Below, one piece after another: positions 1-8,995 of a stretch of DNA of 64,000 bases (within the stretch, counting starts at the first letter, position 1; every line of letters begins with the position of its first letter). Position numbers and translations under genes: made by a program. The notes below the pieces were generated by a model. It made no database searches. It saw only the letters and a program-made list of their open reading frames with translations, and was not told the origin of the DNA. Location: contig NZ_JAKCFC010000001.1 in assembly GCF_021916785.1 (NCBI RefSeq), positions 868,001-932,000 on the forward strand, given 5' to 3'. Source of the DNA: Mycolicibacterium lacusdiani (GTDB lineage Bacteria > Actinomycetota > Actinomycetes > Mycobacteriales > Mycobacteriaceae).

Positions 1-296
1 ACGCCACGTTCGTCTTTCATCCCGAACCGGCGCGCTTGAACGACCGCGCCGCCTACGAGGCGCTCTGGGCGTCGTGGCTCGCCGACGGATGGCGGGTGGT
101 GTCCTGCGTCAGCAGCGAGCGGATGGTGCAGACGTTCGGCGACGTGGCCGTACTCAGCCACACCGTCGACACCGTCACGTCGGTCGGCGGTGAGCACACC
201 AGTAGCCGTGAGCGCGAAACCATCGTGTTCGTGCTCGACGGCGACCGCGTGGTCGCCGTGCACGAGCACCTGTCCACGGCACCGGCAGTCTCGTGA
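1..296 (+). CDS. NTF2/SnoaL-like small protein, 5' end outside window
   Basis: The frame is open from the window edge, so the start lies upstream. The visible part (about 97 residues) has the look of a SnoaL/NTF2-fold protein: a tryptophan-rich helix (ALWASWLADGW) followed by alternating beta strands and a final strand VVAVHEHLS. The stop overlaps the GTG of the permease gene (GTGA at 293-296), so it is probably translated as the first cistron seen of a catabolic operon. NTF2 folds serve as small enzymes or as accessory subunits. No catalytic residues can be assigned here and the substrate is unknown. Confidence 0.6.
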   Translation, partial: ATFVFHPEPARLNDRAAYEALWASWLADGWRVVSCVSSERMVQTFGDVAVLSHTVDTVTSVGGEHTSSRERETIVFVLDGDRVVAVHEHLSTAPAVS

Positions 297-1885
297 CCGA
301 ACCGCTCGCCGCACCACCGAAGATCACCGAGGTCGAGACCCACGGCGTCGAGCCGATTCCCGACGCCGAGCGGACGGCACGGCCGCTCGACCTGTTCCGA
401 CTGGTCTTCGGCGGCGCCAACACCATCGCCACGGTGGTTCTCGGCAGCTTCCCGATCATCTTCGGGCTGTCGTTCCGCGATGGCCTGCTCGCAACGCTTC
501 TCGGCCTCATCCTCGGCGCGGCGATCCTCGCACCGATGGCGCTCTTCGGTCCGCGCAACGGCACCAACAACGCAGTGTCGTCCTCGGCGCACCTCGGCGT
601 GCACGGCCGCGTCGTCGGATCGTTCCTCTCGCTGCTGACCGCGGTCGCGTTCTTCTCCATCTCGGTGTGGACCTCCGGTGACGTCCTGGTGGGCGGCGCC
701 ACCCGCGCCATGGGTGGCGCGCCGGACGCGGCGCCCAACGGTGCCGCGGTGGCCGTGGCGTACGGCATCTTCGCCCTGATGGTGCTCGTCGTGTGCATCT
801 ACGGATTCCGATTCATGTTGCTGGTCAACAAGATCGCGGTGGTCGCGGCCACGGTGCTGTTCCTCCTGGGGATCGTCGCGTTCGGCGGCACCTTCGACGC
901 GGGCTACGCAGGCATCTTCGGCCCGGACGCCGACGCCGCGACCAATGCCCTCTACTGGCCGTCCTTCGTCGGGGCAGCGCTGATCGTCATGTCCAACCCG
1001 GTGAGTTTCGGTGCGTTCCTTGGTGACTGGTCGCGATACATCCCTCGCGAGACCCCGGCGTGGAAGTCGATGGCTGCCGCGTTCGGCGCCCAGATCGCCA
1101 CCCTGGTGCCGTTCCTGTTCGGCCTGGTGACCGCCACGGTCGTCGCGTCGAATGCTCCGGAGTTCATCGACGAGGGCAACTACGTCGGCGGACTGCTGGC
1201 CGTGTCGCCGAACTGGTACTTCCTGCCCGTGTGCCTCATTGCGCTGATCGGCGGCATGTCGACGGGCACGACCGCGCTCTACGGCACCGGCCTGGACTTC
1301 TCCAGCGTCTTCCCGCGCTTCAGCCGGGTGCAGGCGACGGTGTTCATCGGCGCGATCGCCATCGGGTTCATCTTCGTCGGCAAGTTCGCGTTCAACGTCG
1401 TGCAGAGCATCTCGACGTTCGCGGTGTTGATCGTTACGTGCACCGCCCCCTGGATGGTCGTCATGATGATCGGCTGGTTCGTCCGGCGCGGCTGGTACGA
1501 CTCCGACGCGCTGCAGGTCTTCAACCGCCGCCAGCGCGGCGGCCGGTACTGGTTCACCCACGGCTGGAACTGGCGTGGCCTCGGCGCTTGGCTGGTGTCG
1601 GCGGCGTTCAGCATCTGCTTCGTCAACCTGCCCGATCAATTCGTCGGTCCCCTCGGCGATCTCGCCGAGGGCATCGACCTCTCCATCCCCGTCGGCATCG
1701 GACTGGCCGCGGTGTTGTATCCGCTGCTGCTGTGGGTCAAGCCGGAGCCCGCCGATGCCTTCGGTCCCGACGGGCCACGCCTGGTGCCCGTGGGACCACC
1801 GTCCGACATTCCCATCACGTCCGTGGACGCATCGGGAACCACTGCCAAGACCCCCTTGGCCAAGCACGAGGAGTCGACGACATGA
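293..1885 (+). CDS. NCS1-family purine/cytosine-type permease
   Basis: A 530-residue polytopic membrane protein with about 12 hydrophobic segments after a short cytoplasmic N-terminus. The region [20 protein letters not shown] and the following [17 protein letters not shown] match the NCS1 (nucleobase:cation symporter-1) pattern, the family that imports cytosine, purines, allantoin, hydantoins and thiamine. The GTG start overlaps the stop of the preceding gene, and the stop overlaps the ATG of the ureohydrolase gene, so translation is tightly coupled. Inference: it imports the nitrogen-rich substrate hydrolysed by the next gene, perhaps a guanidino compound. The substrate cannot be read from the sequence. 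Confidence 0.85.
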   Translation: MTEPLAAPPKITEVETHGVEPIPDAERTARPLDLFRLVFGGANTIATVVLGSFPIIFGLSFRDGLLATLLGLILGAAILAPMALFGPRNGTNNAVSSSAHLGVHGRVVGSFLSLLTAVAFFSISVWTSGDVLVGGATRAMGGAPDAAPNGAAVAVAYGIFALMVLVVCIYGFRFMLLVNKIAVVAATVLFLLGIVAFGGTFDAGYAGIFGPDADAATNALYWPSFVGAALIVMSNPVSFGAFLGDWSRYIPRETPAWKSMAAAFGAQIATLVPFLFGLVTATVVASNAPEFIDEGNYVGGLLAVSPNWYFLPVCLIALIGGMSTGTTALYGTGLDFSSVFPRFSRVQATVFIGAIAIGFIFVGKFAFNVVQSISTFAVLIVTCTAPWMVVMMIGWFVRRGWYDSDALQVFNRRQRGGRYWFTHGWNWRGLGAWLVSAAFSICFVNLPDQFVGPLGDLAEGIDLSIPVGIGLAAVLYPLLLWVKPEPADAFGPDGPRLVPVGPPSDIPITSVDASGTTAKTPLAKHEESTT

Positions 1886-2838
1886 GCACCATCGGACCCA
1901 TCGACGCCTCGAAGACGCCGCGCTTCGCCGGGCCCGCGTCCTTCGCCCGCCTGCCGCGCCTCGACCAGGTGCCCAAGGCCGACATCGTCGTGGCGGGCGT
2001 GCCGTTCGACTCCGGGGTGTCCTACCGCCCCGGCGCCCGGTTCGGCCCGACCCACGTGCGCGAGTCGTCGCGACTGCTGCGGCCCTACCACCCGGGTCTC
2101 GACGTATCGCCGTTCGAGATCGCGCAGGTGGCCGATGCCGGCGACATCGCGGTCAACCCGTTCAACATCCACGAGGCCATCGAGACCATCGAGGCGGCGG
2201 CCGTGGAGCTCACCGCGAACAGCACCAGCCTGGTCACCATCGGCGGCGACCACACCATCGCACTGCCCCTGCTGCGTGCTGCCGCTCAGCGGCACGGCCC
2301 GGTCGCGCTGGTGCACTTCGACGCGCACCTCGACACCTGGGACACCTACTTCGGCGCGGAGTACACCCACGGCACGCCGTTCCGCCGGGCCGTCGAGGAG
2401 GGCATCCTCGACACCGAGGCGTTGTCGCACGTCGGCACCCGCGGCCCGCTGTACGGCAAGAAGGACCTCGAAGACGACCGCCGCTTCGGCTTCGGCATCG
2501 TCACGTCGGCCGACGTGTACTACCAGGGCGTGCGCGAGGTCGTCGACAAGCTTCGGCAGCGCCTCGGCGACCGGCCGGTGTACGTGTCGATCGACATCGA
2601 CGTCCTCGATCCGGCACACGCACCGGGTACCGGCACACCGGAGGCGGGCGGCATCACCAGCCGTGAATTGCTGGAGATCCTGCGCGGCTTCCACGGACTG
2701 AATCTCGTCGGCGCCGACGTCGTCGAGGTCGCCCCCGCCTACGACCATGCCGAGATCACCGGCGTCTCGGCATCGCACGTGGCCTACGACCTGGTGACGC
2801 TGCTGGCGATGCGGCACGAGGAACGCGCGCGCCCGTGA
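1882..2838 (+). CDS. Agmatinase/guanidino-acid ureohydrolase
   Basis: A 318-residue member of the arginase/agmatinase (ureohydrolase) superfamily. These enzymes use two Mn ions to release urea from a guanidino group. All metal-ligand motifs are intact: GGDHT (about 121-125), FDAHLD (146-151) and SIDIDVLDP (236-244), the last followed by APGTGTPE. I chose the ATG at 1882 because it overlaps the permease stop (ATGA). A longer frame upstream is only read-through. The stop overlaps the GTG of the next gene. Family members act on agmatine, guanidinobutyrate, guanidinopropionate, formiminoglutamate or guanidine, so the substrate is open. Confidence 0.9.
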   Translation: MSTIGPIDASKTPRFAGPASFARLPRLDQVPKADIVVAGVPFDSGVSYRPGARFGPTHVRESSRLLRPYHPGLDVSPFEIAQVADAGDIAVNPFNIHEAIETIEAAAVELTANSTSLVTIGGDHTIALPLLRAAAQRHGPVALVHFDAHLDTWDTYFGAEYTHGTPFRRAVEEGILDTEALSHVGTRGPLYGKKDLEDDRRFGFGIVTSADVYYQGVREVVDKLRQRLGDRPVYVSIDIDVLDPAHAPGTGTPEAGGITSRELLEILRGFHGLNLVGADVVEVAPAYDHAEITGVSASHVAYDLVTLLAMRHEERARP

Positions 2839-4439
2839 CGACCAGGAATGGCGGTGACGTGGTCGTCGAAACACTTGTCGCGCTGGGCGCTTCGCACGTC
2901 TTCGGCATCCCCGGCCAGCACGCCCTCGGCCTCTTCGATGCGATCCGGCGAAGCGACCTCGAGTTCGTCAGCTCGCGCATCGAGAACAACTCGGCCTTCG
3001 GCGCCGACGGGTATGCCAGGGCTACCGGCGAGGTGGGCGTGCTGTTCCTCTCGACCGGACCGGGCGCGCTGATCGCGCTGGGGGCACTGCAGGAGGCCTA
3101 CGCCACGGGTGTGCCGCTGCTCGTGATCACCAGTCAGGTGCCGCGCTCGGGCCTCGGGTTGCGGCGCGGCATGCTGCACCAACTCGACGACCAGCAGCGC
3201 AGCGCCGTCAACGTCACCAAGAGCACCGCCGTGGTCGAACATGCCGCGCAGATCCCCAGCCTGCTCGCCGACGCATGGGCACTCGCGCAGTCCGCTCCGT
3301 CAGGCCCGACGTGGGTCGAAGTGCCGCAGGACGTCCTGCTCGAACCCGTGGACGTCCCCACCGTGACCGGCGTGACCGCGGTCGACGTCACGCGCGCCGC
3401 CCGCCCCGAGGTCCTCGACGCCGCCGCCGAATTGCTTGATGGCGCAGAGCGTCCGGTCATCCTCGCCGGTGGTGGCGTGCGGCGCTCCCGCGGCGGGTCG
3501 GAGGCACTCGTCGCCTTGGCCGAACGCCTGGACGCACCCGTGGTCTCGACCGTCGGCGGCAAGGGCGCGATCCCGTTCGCCCATCCGCTGTCGGCGGCGT
3601 CGTGGATCGAGGACCGCCACACCACCGACCTGCTCTCCGACGCCGACGTGCTGCTCGCGGTCGGGACGGCGATGGGCGAGGTGACCAGCAACTACTTCAC
3701 GTTCACACCGCGTGGCCGGCTGATCCACGTGGACGCCGAATCCCGCGTGCTGCAGGCCAATCACCCCGGACTCGCCGTGCACGCCGACGCCGCCCAGGCA
3801 CTGCGTGGGATCGCCGACCGCGTGACACCGCGCGAGCAGCGCACCGGCGCCGGAATCGCTGCCACGCTCCGCCGGTCGGTCGAGGAACGGCTCGCAACCG
3901 AGGACGTCGACGCCGAGCGACGGGTGATGGCGGATCTGCGTGCCGCCGTTCCCGCCGCTGCTCACACCTTCTGGGACATGACCATCGCGGGGTACTGGGC
4001 GTGGTCGGCGTGGGATCCGCTCGACGGCGAGTTCCACTCCGCCCAGGGCGCAGGCGGTCTGGGCTTCGCCTACCCCGCGGCCGTCGCGGCGGCCATCGGA
4101 TCGGGTCGGCGCACGTTCGCGGTATCCGGCGACGGCGGTGCAATGTACTCCATCGCCGAACTGGCCACGGCCCGTCAGCACGACGCGGACGTCACCTGGC
4201 TGATCGTCGACGACGGCGGCTACGGCATCCTGCGCGAGTACATGTCCAATGCGTTCGGCCAGGCCACGGCCACCGAGCTGTCCCAGCCCGACTTCGTATC
4301 GCTGGCAAGCAGTTTCGGCATCCCGGCGCACGCGGCAACGCTCGACGACGTCGGCGACGTGGTCGCCCGCACGTTCACCACCACCGGACCCGCCGTGGTC
4401 GTCCTGTCCGCCGTACTGAAGATGTTCTCTCCCACCTGA
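2835..4439 (+). CDS. Thiamine-diphosphate-dependent enzyme, acetolactate synthase-like
   Basis: A 534-residue protein with the three-domain layout of the acetolactate synthase/benzoylformate decarboxylase family. The N-terminal PYR domain has the activating glutamate in [18 protein letters not shown] central Rossmann-like domain includes [13 protein letters not shown]. The C-terminal PP domain has [12 protein letters not shown] as the ThDP/Mg site, with a DD pair near the usual NN position. The GTG start overlaps the ureohydrolase stop. The conserved cluster position suggests it acts on a keto acid formed downstream of the ureohydrolase. No regulatory subunit gene is adjacent, which argues against a biosynthetic acetolactate synthase. 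Exact reaction unknown. Confidence 0.85.
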   Translation: MTTRNGGDVVVETLVALGASHVFGIPGQHALGLFDAIRRSDLEFVSSRIENNSAFGADGYARATGEVGVLFLSTGPGALIALGALQEAYATGVPLLVITSQVPRSGLGLRRGMLHQLDDQQRSAVNVTKSTAVVEHAAQIPSLLADAWALAQSAPSGPTWVEVPQDVLLEPVDVPTVTGVTAVDVTRAARPEVLDAAAELLDGAERPVILAGGGVRRSRGGSEALVALAERLDAPVVSTVGGKGAIPFAHPLSAASWIEDRHTTDLLSDADVLLAVGTAMGEVTSNYFTFTPRGRLIHVDAESRVLQANHPGLAVHADAAQALRGIADRVTPREQRTGAGIAATLRRSVEERLATEDVDAERRVMADLRAAVPAAAHTFWDMTIAGYWAWSAWDPLDGEFHSAQGAGGLGFAYPAAVAAAIGSGRRTFAVSGDGGAMYSIAELATARQHDADVTWLIVDDGGYGILREYMSNAFGQATATELSQPDFVSLASSFGIPAHAATLDDVGDVVARTFTTTGPAVVVLSAVLKMFSPT

Positions 4440-4454
4440 GCGAGGAGTCACACC

Positions 4455-5948
4455 ATGGGTAAGCCACTCGACGTCGTCATCGTCGTCGTCTATCTCGGCG
4501 CCATGCTGGCGTTCGGTTTCTGGGGCAAGACGCGGACCAAGGACTCCGCCGACTTCCTCGTCGCCGGGCGCCGGCTGGGACCCGGCCTCTACACCGGCAC
4601 CATGGCGGCGGTCGTGCTCGGCGGCGCGTCGACGGTCGGCGGCGTGGGACTGGGCTACCGGTACGGCATCTCGGGCATGTGGCTTGTCGTCGCGATCGCC
4701 GTCGGCCTGCTGCTGCTGTCGGTGGCGTTCGCGGGGCGCATCCAGCGGCTGCGGGTGTACACGGTGGCGCAGATGCTCAAGCTGCGCTACGGCGTCGACG
4801 CGACGTCGACGTCGGGGATCGTCATGGTCGCCTACACGCTGATGCTGTCGGTGACGTCGACGATCGCCTACGCGACGGTGTTCAACGTGCTCTTCGGCAC
4901 CGACCGCACGGTGTCGGTGATCATCGGCGGCGCGATCGTCATGCTCTACTCCGCAATCGGCGGCATGTGGTCGATCACGCTGACCGACATGGTGCAGTTC
5001 ATCCTCAAGACGATCGGCATCTTCTTCCTGCTGCTGCCGTTCACGTGGAACAAGGCGGGTGGGCTCGATGGCATCCGCGAGCGGGCCGGCGACGCCGCCT
5101 TCGACCTCGGCACGATCGGCACCCAGACGATCATCACGTTCTTCGTCGTCTACAGCTTCGGCATGCTGATCGGCCAGGACATCTGGCAGCGAGTGTTCAC
5201 GGCACGATCACCCAAGGTGGCGAAGTGGGGCGGTACGGCCGCGGCGATCTACTGCCTGCTGTACGGCGTCGCGGGCGCGCTGATCGGCACGGCCGCATCG
5301 ACCTTCCTGCCCGACGTCGAGGCCAGTGACGACGTGTACGCCCAGATCGCCGAGTCGATCCTCCCCGTCGGCATCAGCGGCATCGTGCTGGCCGCCGCCG
5401 TGGCCGCGATGATGTCGACGGCGTCGGGCGCGCTGATCGCCACCGCCACCGTGGCCCGCACCGACGTGAAGCCGTTGCTGGGCAGGCTGATCGGGCGTCG
5501 CGAGACCGCGGACCAGAACACCGAGCGGACCCGCGGAGACCAGGAGGGCAACCTGCACTCCGACCGGCTGTACGTCGTGGTGCTGGGCATCGTCGTCATC
5601 GTGATCGCCGCGCTGCTCAACGACGTCGTCGCCGCCCTGACGGTCGCCTACGACATCCTGGTGGGCGGTCTGCTGGTGTCGATCCTCGGTGGCTTCCTGT
5701 GGAAGCGCGCCACCGGGACCGGGGCGCTGTGGTCGATGATCGCCGGCACCGTCGTCACGCTCGGCACGATGTTCGTCGTCGGCGACGTGCTGGCCAACGA
5801 GCCGATCTACTACGGGCTCGCCGCGAGCCTGATCGCCTACGTGGTCGGGAGTCTGGTCACCAAGCGCACGCCCGCCGAGGTGCTCGAGGTGTGGGACGCC
5901 CGCCTGGCGGGACGCGATACCGCGGACACCCATCGTGTTGCCACGTGA
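4455..5948 (+). CDS. Sodium:solute symporter (SSS family)
   Basis: A 497-residue membrane protein with about 13 hydrophobic segments. The N-terminal pattern DFLVAGRRLGPGL followed by GGASTVGGVGLGYRYG is typical of the SSS (SLC5) family, which couples uptake of sugars, proline, pantothenate, urea or organic acids to sodium. The ATG at 4455 follows a good ribosome site (gaggag, 4442-4447) and lies 15 nt after the preceding stop. It is the last gene of the operon that starts before the window. Together with the NCS1 permease the operon has two importers, which suggests two substrates or one import and one exchange function. Confidence 0.85.
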   Translation: MGKPLDVVIVVVYLGAMLAFGFWGKTRTKDSADFLVAGRRLGPGLYTGTMAAVVLGGASTVGGVGLGYRYGISGMWLVVAIAVGLLLLSVAFAGRIQRLRVYTVAQMLKLRYGVDATSTSGIVMVAYTLMLSVTSTIAYATVFNVLFGTDRTVSVIIGGAIVMLYSAIGGMWSITLTDMVQFILKTIGIFFLLLPFTWNKAGGLDGIRERAGDAAFDLGTIGTQTIITFFVVYSFGMLIGQDIWQRVFTARSPKVAKWGGTAAAIYCLLYGVAGALIGTAASTFLPDVEASDDVYAQIAESILPVGISGIVLAAAVAAMMSTASGALIATATVARTDVKPLLGRLIGRRETADQNTERTRGDQEGNLHSDRLYVVVLGIVVIVIAALLNDVVAALTVAYDILVGGLLVSILGGFLWKRATGTGALWSMIAGTVVTLGTMFVVGDVLANEPIYYGLAASLIAYVVGSLVTKRTPAEVLEVWDARLAGRDTADTHRVAT

Positions 5949-5963
5949 CGGGGCGTTCGCGGT

Positions 5964-5969
5964 TAGACT
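5964..5969 (+). promoter_or_regulatory. Candidate -10 hexamer, leaderless lipoprotein gene
   Basis: TAGACT fits the mycobacterial -10 pattern TANNNT and ends 6 nt before the ATG at 5976. Transcription would begin at or next to the start codon, consistent with the lack of a ribosome-binding site there. No convincing -35 is visible, which is common in this group. Confidence 0.4.
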
Positions 5970-5975
5970 CCCGGC

Positions 5976-6488
5976 ATGCTCCGTCGGCCAACCATCCGCG
6001 TGAGCGTTGCGCTGCTTGGCATTTCGTGGCTGACCGGGTGCGCTACGCCTCCTGAGGAGACCGACGCCACCTCGTCTGCGGCTCTGGACTCCCCGACTTC
6101 GTCGACGTCGCAGGCGATCCCACCCCCGGCACCCGCAGCAGTCACCAAGCAGTGGGTGGATCTGTCGGTCGGTGAGTGCATCGCGGAGGTACCGGCCGTC
6201 GACGTCGGCGTCGCGACCGTCTCCGTCGTCGACTGCGCGACGCCGCACCGCGCCGAGGTGTACCTGCTGGCGCCGGTCGCGGTGGATGCCGCCATTGCCG
6301 ACGTGGGAGACAAGGCCTGCGCGGCCGGGGTCGACGCATACACCGGCGGCGGCCGCGGCGACCTGTCCATCACGTACCTGATCGATTCGAAGCAGGACCG
6401 CACCGGGGCGATTCCACTACCCAGCACCGTGATCTGCCTGTTGCAGGACGCCGAGGGCGCGCCACTGACCACATCCGTGCGAGGCTGA
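5976..6488 (+). CDS. Lipoprotein with septum-formation-like domain
   Basis: A 170-residue exported lipoprotein. The signal sequence has a hydrophobic core ending in the lipobox LTGC, so Cys22 or nearby would be lipidated. A Ser/Thr/Pro-rich linker follows, then a domain with SVGECI and VVDCATPHRAEVY, a pattern shared with the actinobacterial septum-formation family (Septum_form), with paired cysteines. It sits on the outer face of the membrane. The gene is separated from the upstream operon by a possible leaderless promoter and is followed closely by the next plus-strand gene. Function unknown. Confidence 0.75.
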   Translation: MLRRPTIRVSVALLGISWLTGCATPPEETDATSSAALDSPTSSTSQAIPPPAPAAVTKQWVDLSVGECIAEVPAVDVGVATVSVVDCATPHRAEVYLLAPVAVDAAIADVGDKACAAGVDAYTGGGRGDLSITYLIDSKQDRTGAIPLPSTVICLLQDAEGAPLTTSVRG

Positions 6489-6494
6489 CCGACC

Positions 6495-7316
6495 GTGACG
6501 TCACTACGAGTGGGTTGCGTGTTCCGGCCGGAGAACCCGCCGGAGACGCTGGGAGCAGCCACGCAGGCGGCCGAGGCCGCCGGCGTGGACGAACTGTGGC
6601 TGTGGGAGGACTGCTTCTTCCACGGCGGCTTGTCGGCCGCGGCGATCGCACTCGCCAACAGCACCAGACTGGTCGTGGGCGTAGGCGTGCTGCCCGTGCC
6701 GCTGCGCAACGTCGCGCTGCTCGCGATGGAGATCGCGATGCTCGAGCGGACGTTCCCGGGCCGACTGCGCTTCGGCATCGGTCACGGCGTCCAGGACTGG
6801 ATGGCGCAGGTCGGCGAGCGCGTCGGTTCGCCGTTGACGCTGCTGCGCGAGTACACGACCGCGCTGACGGCTCTGCTGAACGGTGCGACCGTAGACGCCG
6901 TGGGCCGGTACGTCACGCTGTCCGACGTCCGACTGGACTGGCCGCCGAGCACGCCCGTCGAGGTGCTGCTCGCTGCGACGGGACCTAAGACGCTCGCGCT
7001 TAGCGGCGAACTCGCCGCTGGAACCGTGCTGACGTCGGGCACGTCGCCCGACGCGGTGCGGGCGGCGGTCTCGGTCATCCGGGCCGCGGCCGAACAGCCG
7101 CGGCCCCACCACGTGGTCGCCTACGTGTCCTGCGGCCTCGACGACGACCACGCCGACACCGAGGTGCGTGGCACCGCGGAGCAGGTCGCCGACGGTGTGC
7201 GGCAATGGATCGACGCCGGCGTGGACACCATCGTGCTGCAGCCCCGCGTCGGCGCGGACGCAACGGAGTTCATCCGTGCCATCGGCACCCGCGTCGCTCC
7301 ACTGCTGCGGAGCTAG
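6495..7316 (+). CDS. LLM-class (luciferase-like) flavin/F420 oxidoreductase
   Basis: A 273-residue TIM-barrel protein of the luciferase-like monooxygenase class. The N-terminus (LRVGCVFRPENPPETLG, then GVDELWLWED) and the sequence FGIGHGVQDWMAQVG match the F420-dependent branch common in mycobacteria (mer/F420 reductase-like). The GTG start is 6 nt after the lipoprotein stop. The stop codon TAG shares the palindrome CTAG with the stop of the convergent gene at 7313. Whether it uses F420 or FMN, and the substrate, cannot be told from the sequence. Confidence 0.8.
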   Translation: MTSLRVGCVFRPENPPETLGAATQAAEAAGVDELWLWEDCFFHGGLSAAAIALANSTRLVVGVGVLPVPLRNVALLAMEIAMLERTFPGRLRFGIGHGVQDWMAQVGERVGSPLTLLREYTTALTALLNGATVDAVGRYVTLSDVRLDWPPSTPVEVLLAATGPKTLALSGELAAGTVLTSGTSPDAVRAAVSVIRAAAEQPRPHHVVAYVSCGLDDDHADTEVRGTAEQVADGVRQWIDAGVDTIVLQPRVGADATEFIRAIGTRVAPLLRS

Positions 7317-7543
7317 ATCGCACCGAGGAAGCCGTACGGGAACTCGAACTGCGACGGCGCCTCTATGGTGGGCGAGAACTGACCCTCGTAATTGCCCGGC
7401 GTCTGGCAGACCGTGGTCTCCTGCCCGCGGTTCTGGCACGATGCCAGCTCCGTGGCAGCAGACGCGTTCGGCGCCAACGAGACTCCGGCGGCAACGGCTC
7501 CGGCGGCCAGTCCGGCCAGGATCAGGGTGGGTTGGATCTTCAT
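7313..7543 (-). CDS. Small secreted protein with two cysteines
   Basis: A 76-residue protein starting at the ATG at 7543, which has a ribosome site (ggGAG) about 8 nt upstream. A longer upstream frame has no such support. It has a signal peptide (MKIQPTLILAGLAAGAVAAG, with cleavage probably after NASA) and a mature part of about 45 residues with two cysteines, rich in aromatic and acidic residues and ending FPYGFLGAI. The size and layout resemble the secreted protein at 35755-36036, though the sequences are not clearly alike. No family recognised. Confidence 0.7.
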   Translation of the reverse strand: MKIQPTLILAGLAAGAVAAGVSLAPNASAATELASCQNRGQETTVCQTPGNYEGQFSPTIEAPSQFEFPYGFLGAI

Positions 7544-7671
7544 CTCGGTACTCCCTCGTCGTGTGCTGCGCTCCACCGTGGGGCACCATCTGAGAATCGT
7601 CGAAGCCGACGGCGCGCACATCGACGCAGGCAGCCATCCGGGCGTGCGCGTTTCCGCACCGGGGGCTACCT

Positions 7672-7684
7672 GCTACCCGGTAGC
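7672..7684. promoter_or_regulatory. 13-bp dyad with extra half-site
   Basis: GCTACC and GGTAGC are perfect inverted repeats around one base, and a further direct GCTACC lies at 7665-7670. With no loop to speak of it would make a poor hairpin, so an operator is more likely than a terminator. The bound factor is unknown. Confidence 0.3.
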
Positions 7685-7693
7685 GGCCACCGG

Positions 7694-7897
7694 TCAGCGC
7701 GTCAATTCGGCGACGATCGTGGCCGACCACGCTGCGACGCCGTCACCGACGTCGCGCCCGCCCCGTCCCCACGTCGATCCGATCGCGTTGACGCGCAGGG
7801 TGTTCCAGTCTTCGCAGGACGGTTGCTCGCGCGCCGACTGCGGGACGCACCAGAGCCGCCTCCAGTCGCGTCCATTTGCCCTCCCCGTCTCGCTCAT
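7694..7897 (-). CDS. Possible small hypothetical protein (67 aa)
   Basis: A short frame with strongly G/C-biased third positions near its 3' end, as in the real genes around it. The product is rich in Trp and Arg (DWRRLWCVPQ, GSTWGRGGRD) and ends TIVAELTR. The ATG at 7897 is preceded by GAAGG with almost no spacing, so either initiation is unusual or the frame is not translated. It would lie in the same direction as the dehydrogenase gene upstream. I recognise no family. Confidence 0.35.
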   Translation of the reverse strand: MSETGRANGRDWRRLWCVPQSAREQPSCEDWNTLRVNAIGSTWGRGGRDVGDGVAAWSATIVAELTR

Positions 7898-7958
7898 CCT
7901 TCGATGGAACGTCGGTGGGCAGGGTCTGCGCAACTGATTTTCCGCGGACGCGGCTCGG

Positions 7959-8984
7959 TCAGGGCGTGAGGATGACCTTGACGCAATCGCCGGATCGAGC
8001 CGCCACTGCGGCGTAGGCGTTCGCTGCATCGTCGAGACCGTATGTGTCGGTGAAGATTCCGCTCACGTCGAGACGACCCGACTGCAGCAGCGGAAGCAGC
8101 TCCGGCCAGGTGCGCTGCACCGGAGCGGTCGTCATCCGCATCGTCACGCTCCGCACGAGGTTCATCAGCGCGGGGAACGGGAACGGATCGAGGTCGTGCA
8201 CGCCGACGACGGACACCGTACCGCCGGGACGCACGCAGGTCAGCGCCGCCGTCATCGTGGCGTCGTTGCCGACCGCGTCGATGACCGACGCCGCTCCCCT
8301 ACCACCGGTGGCGTCGTGCACTGCGGAGATGTCGGCTGGATGAAGGGGCGTGGCACCGCTCTTCGCGGCACGGTCGCGCCGGCCCTCGACGGGGTCGACG
8401 GCGAACACCGTGCCGGCACCGAGGACGATCGCGCTGCGCACGGCGCACAATCCGACGGCGCCGAGGCCGAAGACCACGACCGTCCCTCCCGGCGGGATGT
8501 CCGCGCGCTGGGCACCCGCCCACCCCGTGGCGAGGTTGTCGGTGAGCAGCAGCGCCTCCTCGCTGTCCACGTCCTCGGGCACGGCGAGCAGCTGGAAGTC
8601 GGCGGCGGGGACGGCGAGCAGATCCGACTGCGCCCCACCCAGCACGCCGGATCCGAAGATCTGCGGACCGGACAGACACGTCACCGGGTCACCCGACGCG
8701 CAGCCCACACAGCATCCGCAGCCGGCGACCGAGGACACCAGCACGGAGTCGCCGACCCGTACGGTCCGTACGTCGGGTCCGACGTCGACGACGACGCCGA
8801 CCGCCTCGTGACCGAGCGCGACCGGCTCTGCGAGGGGGAAGTCACCCTCGTAGAAGTGCAGGTCCGACCCGCAGATCGCGCTGGCGGTCACCTCGATCAC
8901 GGCGCCGTCGGGGCCGGGCAGGCCGGGGTCGGGCCGGTCGTCGACTCGAACCCGACCCGGGGCGTCGATCACCACTGTGCGCAT
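7959..8984 (-). CDS. Zinc-dependent alcohol dehydrogenase (MDR family)
   Basis: A 341-residue medium-chain dehydrogenase. The catalytic zinc motif is present (ICGSDLHFYEG, then GHEAVGVV), as is a cysteine-rich structural-zinc lobe (CGCCVGCASGDPVTC), and a Rossmann motif GLGAVG for NAD(P). The C-terminal part carries the usual substrate-pocket segments. The ATG at 8984 lies 11 nt from the stop of the helicase gene on the same strand, so the two may be co-transcribed. The substrate alcohol or aldehyde is unknown. Confidence 0.9.
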   Translation of the reverse strand: MRTVVIDAPGRVRVDDRPDPGLPGPDGAVIEVTASAICGSDLHFYEGDFPLAEPVALGHEAVGVVVDVGPDVRTVRVGDSVLVSSVAGCGCCVGCASGDPVTCLSGPQIFGSGVLGGAQSDLLAVPAADFQLLAVPEDVDSEEALLLTDNLATGWAGAQRADIPPGGTVVVFGLGAVGLCAVRSAIVLGAGTVFAVDPVEGRRDRAAKSGATPLHPADISAVHDATGGRGAASVIDAVGNDATMTAALTCVRPGGTVSVVGVHDLDPFPFPALMNLVRSVTMRMTTAPVQRTWPELLPLLQSGRLDVSGIFTDTYGLDDAANAYAAVAARSGDCVKVILTP

Positions 8985-8995
8985 GACAGCCGAGT

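Larger units (their letters stand above)
7544..7958. other. Gap between secreted protein and dehydrogenase genes
   Basis: This 415-bp stretch has no certain gene. It holds one possible short minus-strand reading frame (7694-7897) and, just beyond its stop, a dyad at 7672-7684 (GCTACC-C-GGTAGC) with an extra half-site at 7665-7670. The rest should contain the promoter of the small secreted protein, but I cannot point to it with confidence. Confidence 0.5.

Noticed and set aside
53..1867. 604-residue minus-strand reading frame over the permease gene
   Set aside because: It is antisense to a clear membrane protein, is rich in His, Asp and Arg with no domain, and arises from GC-rich codon bias.
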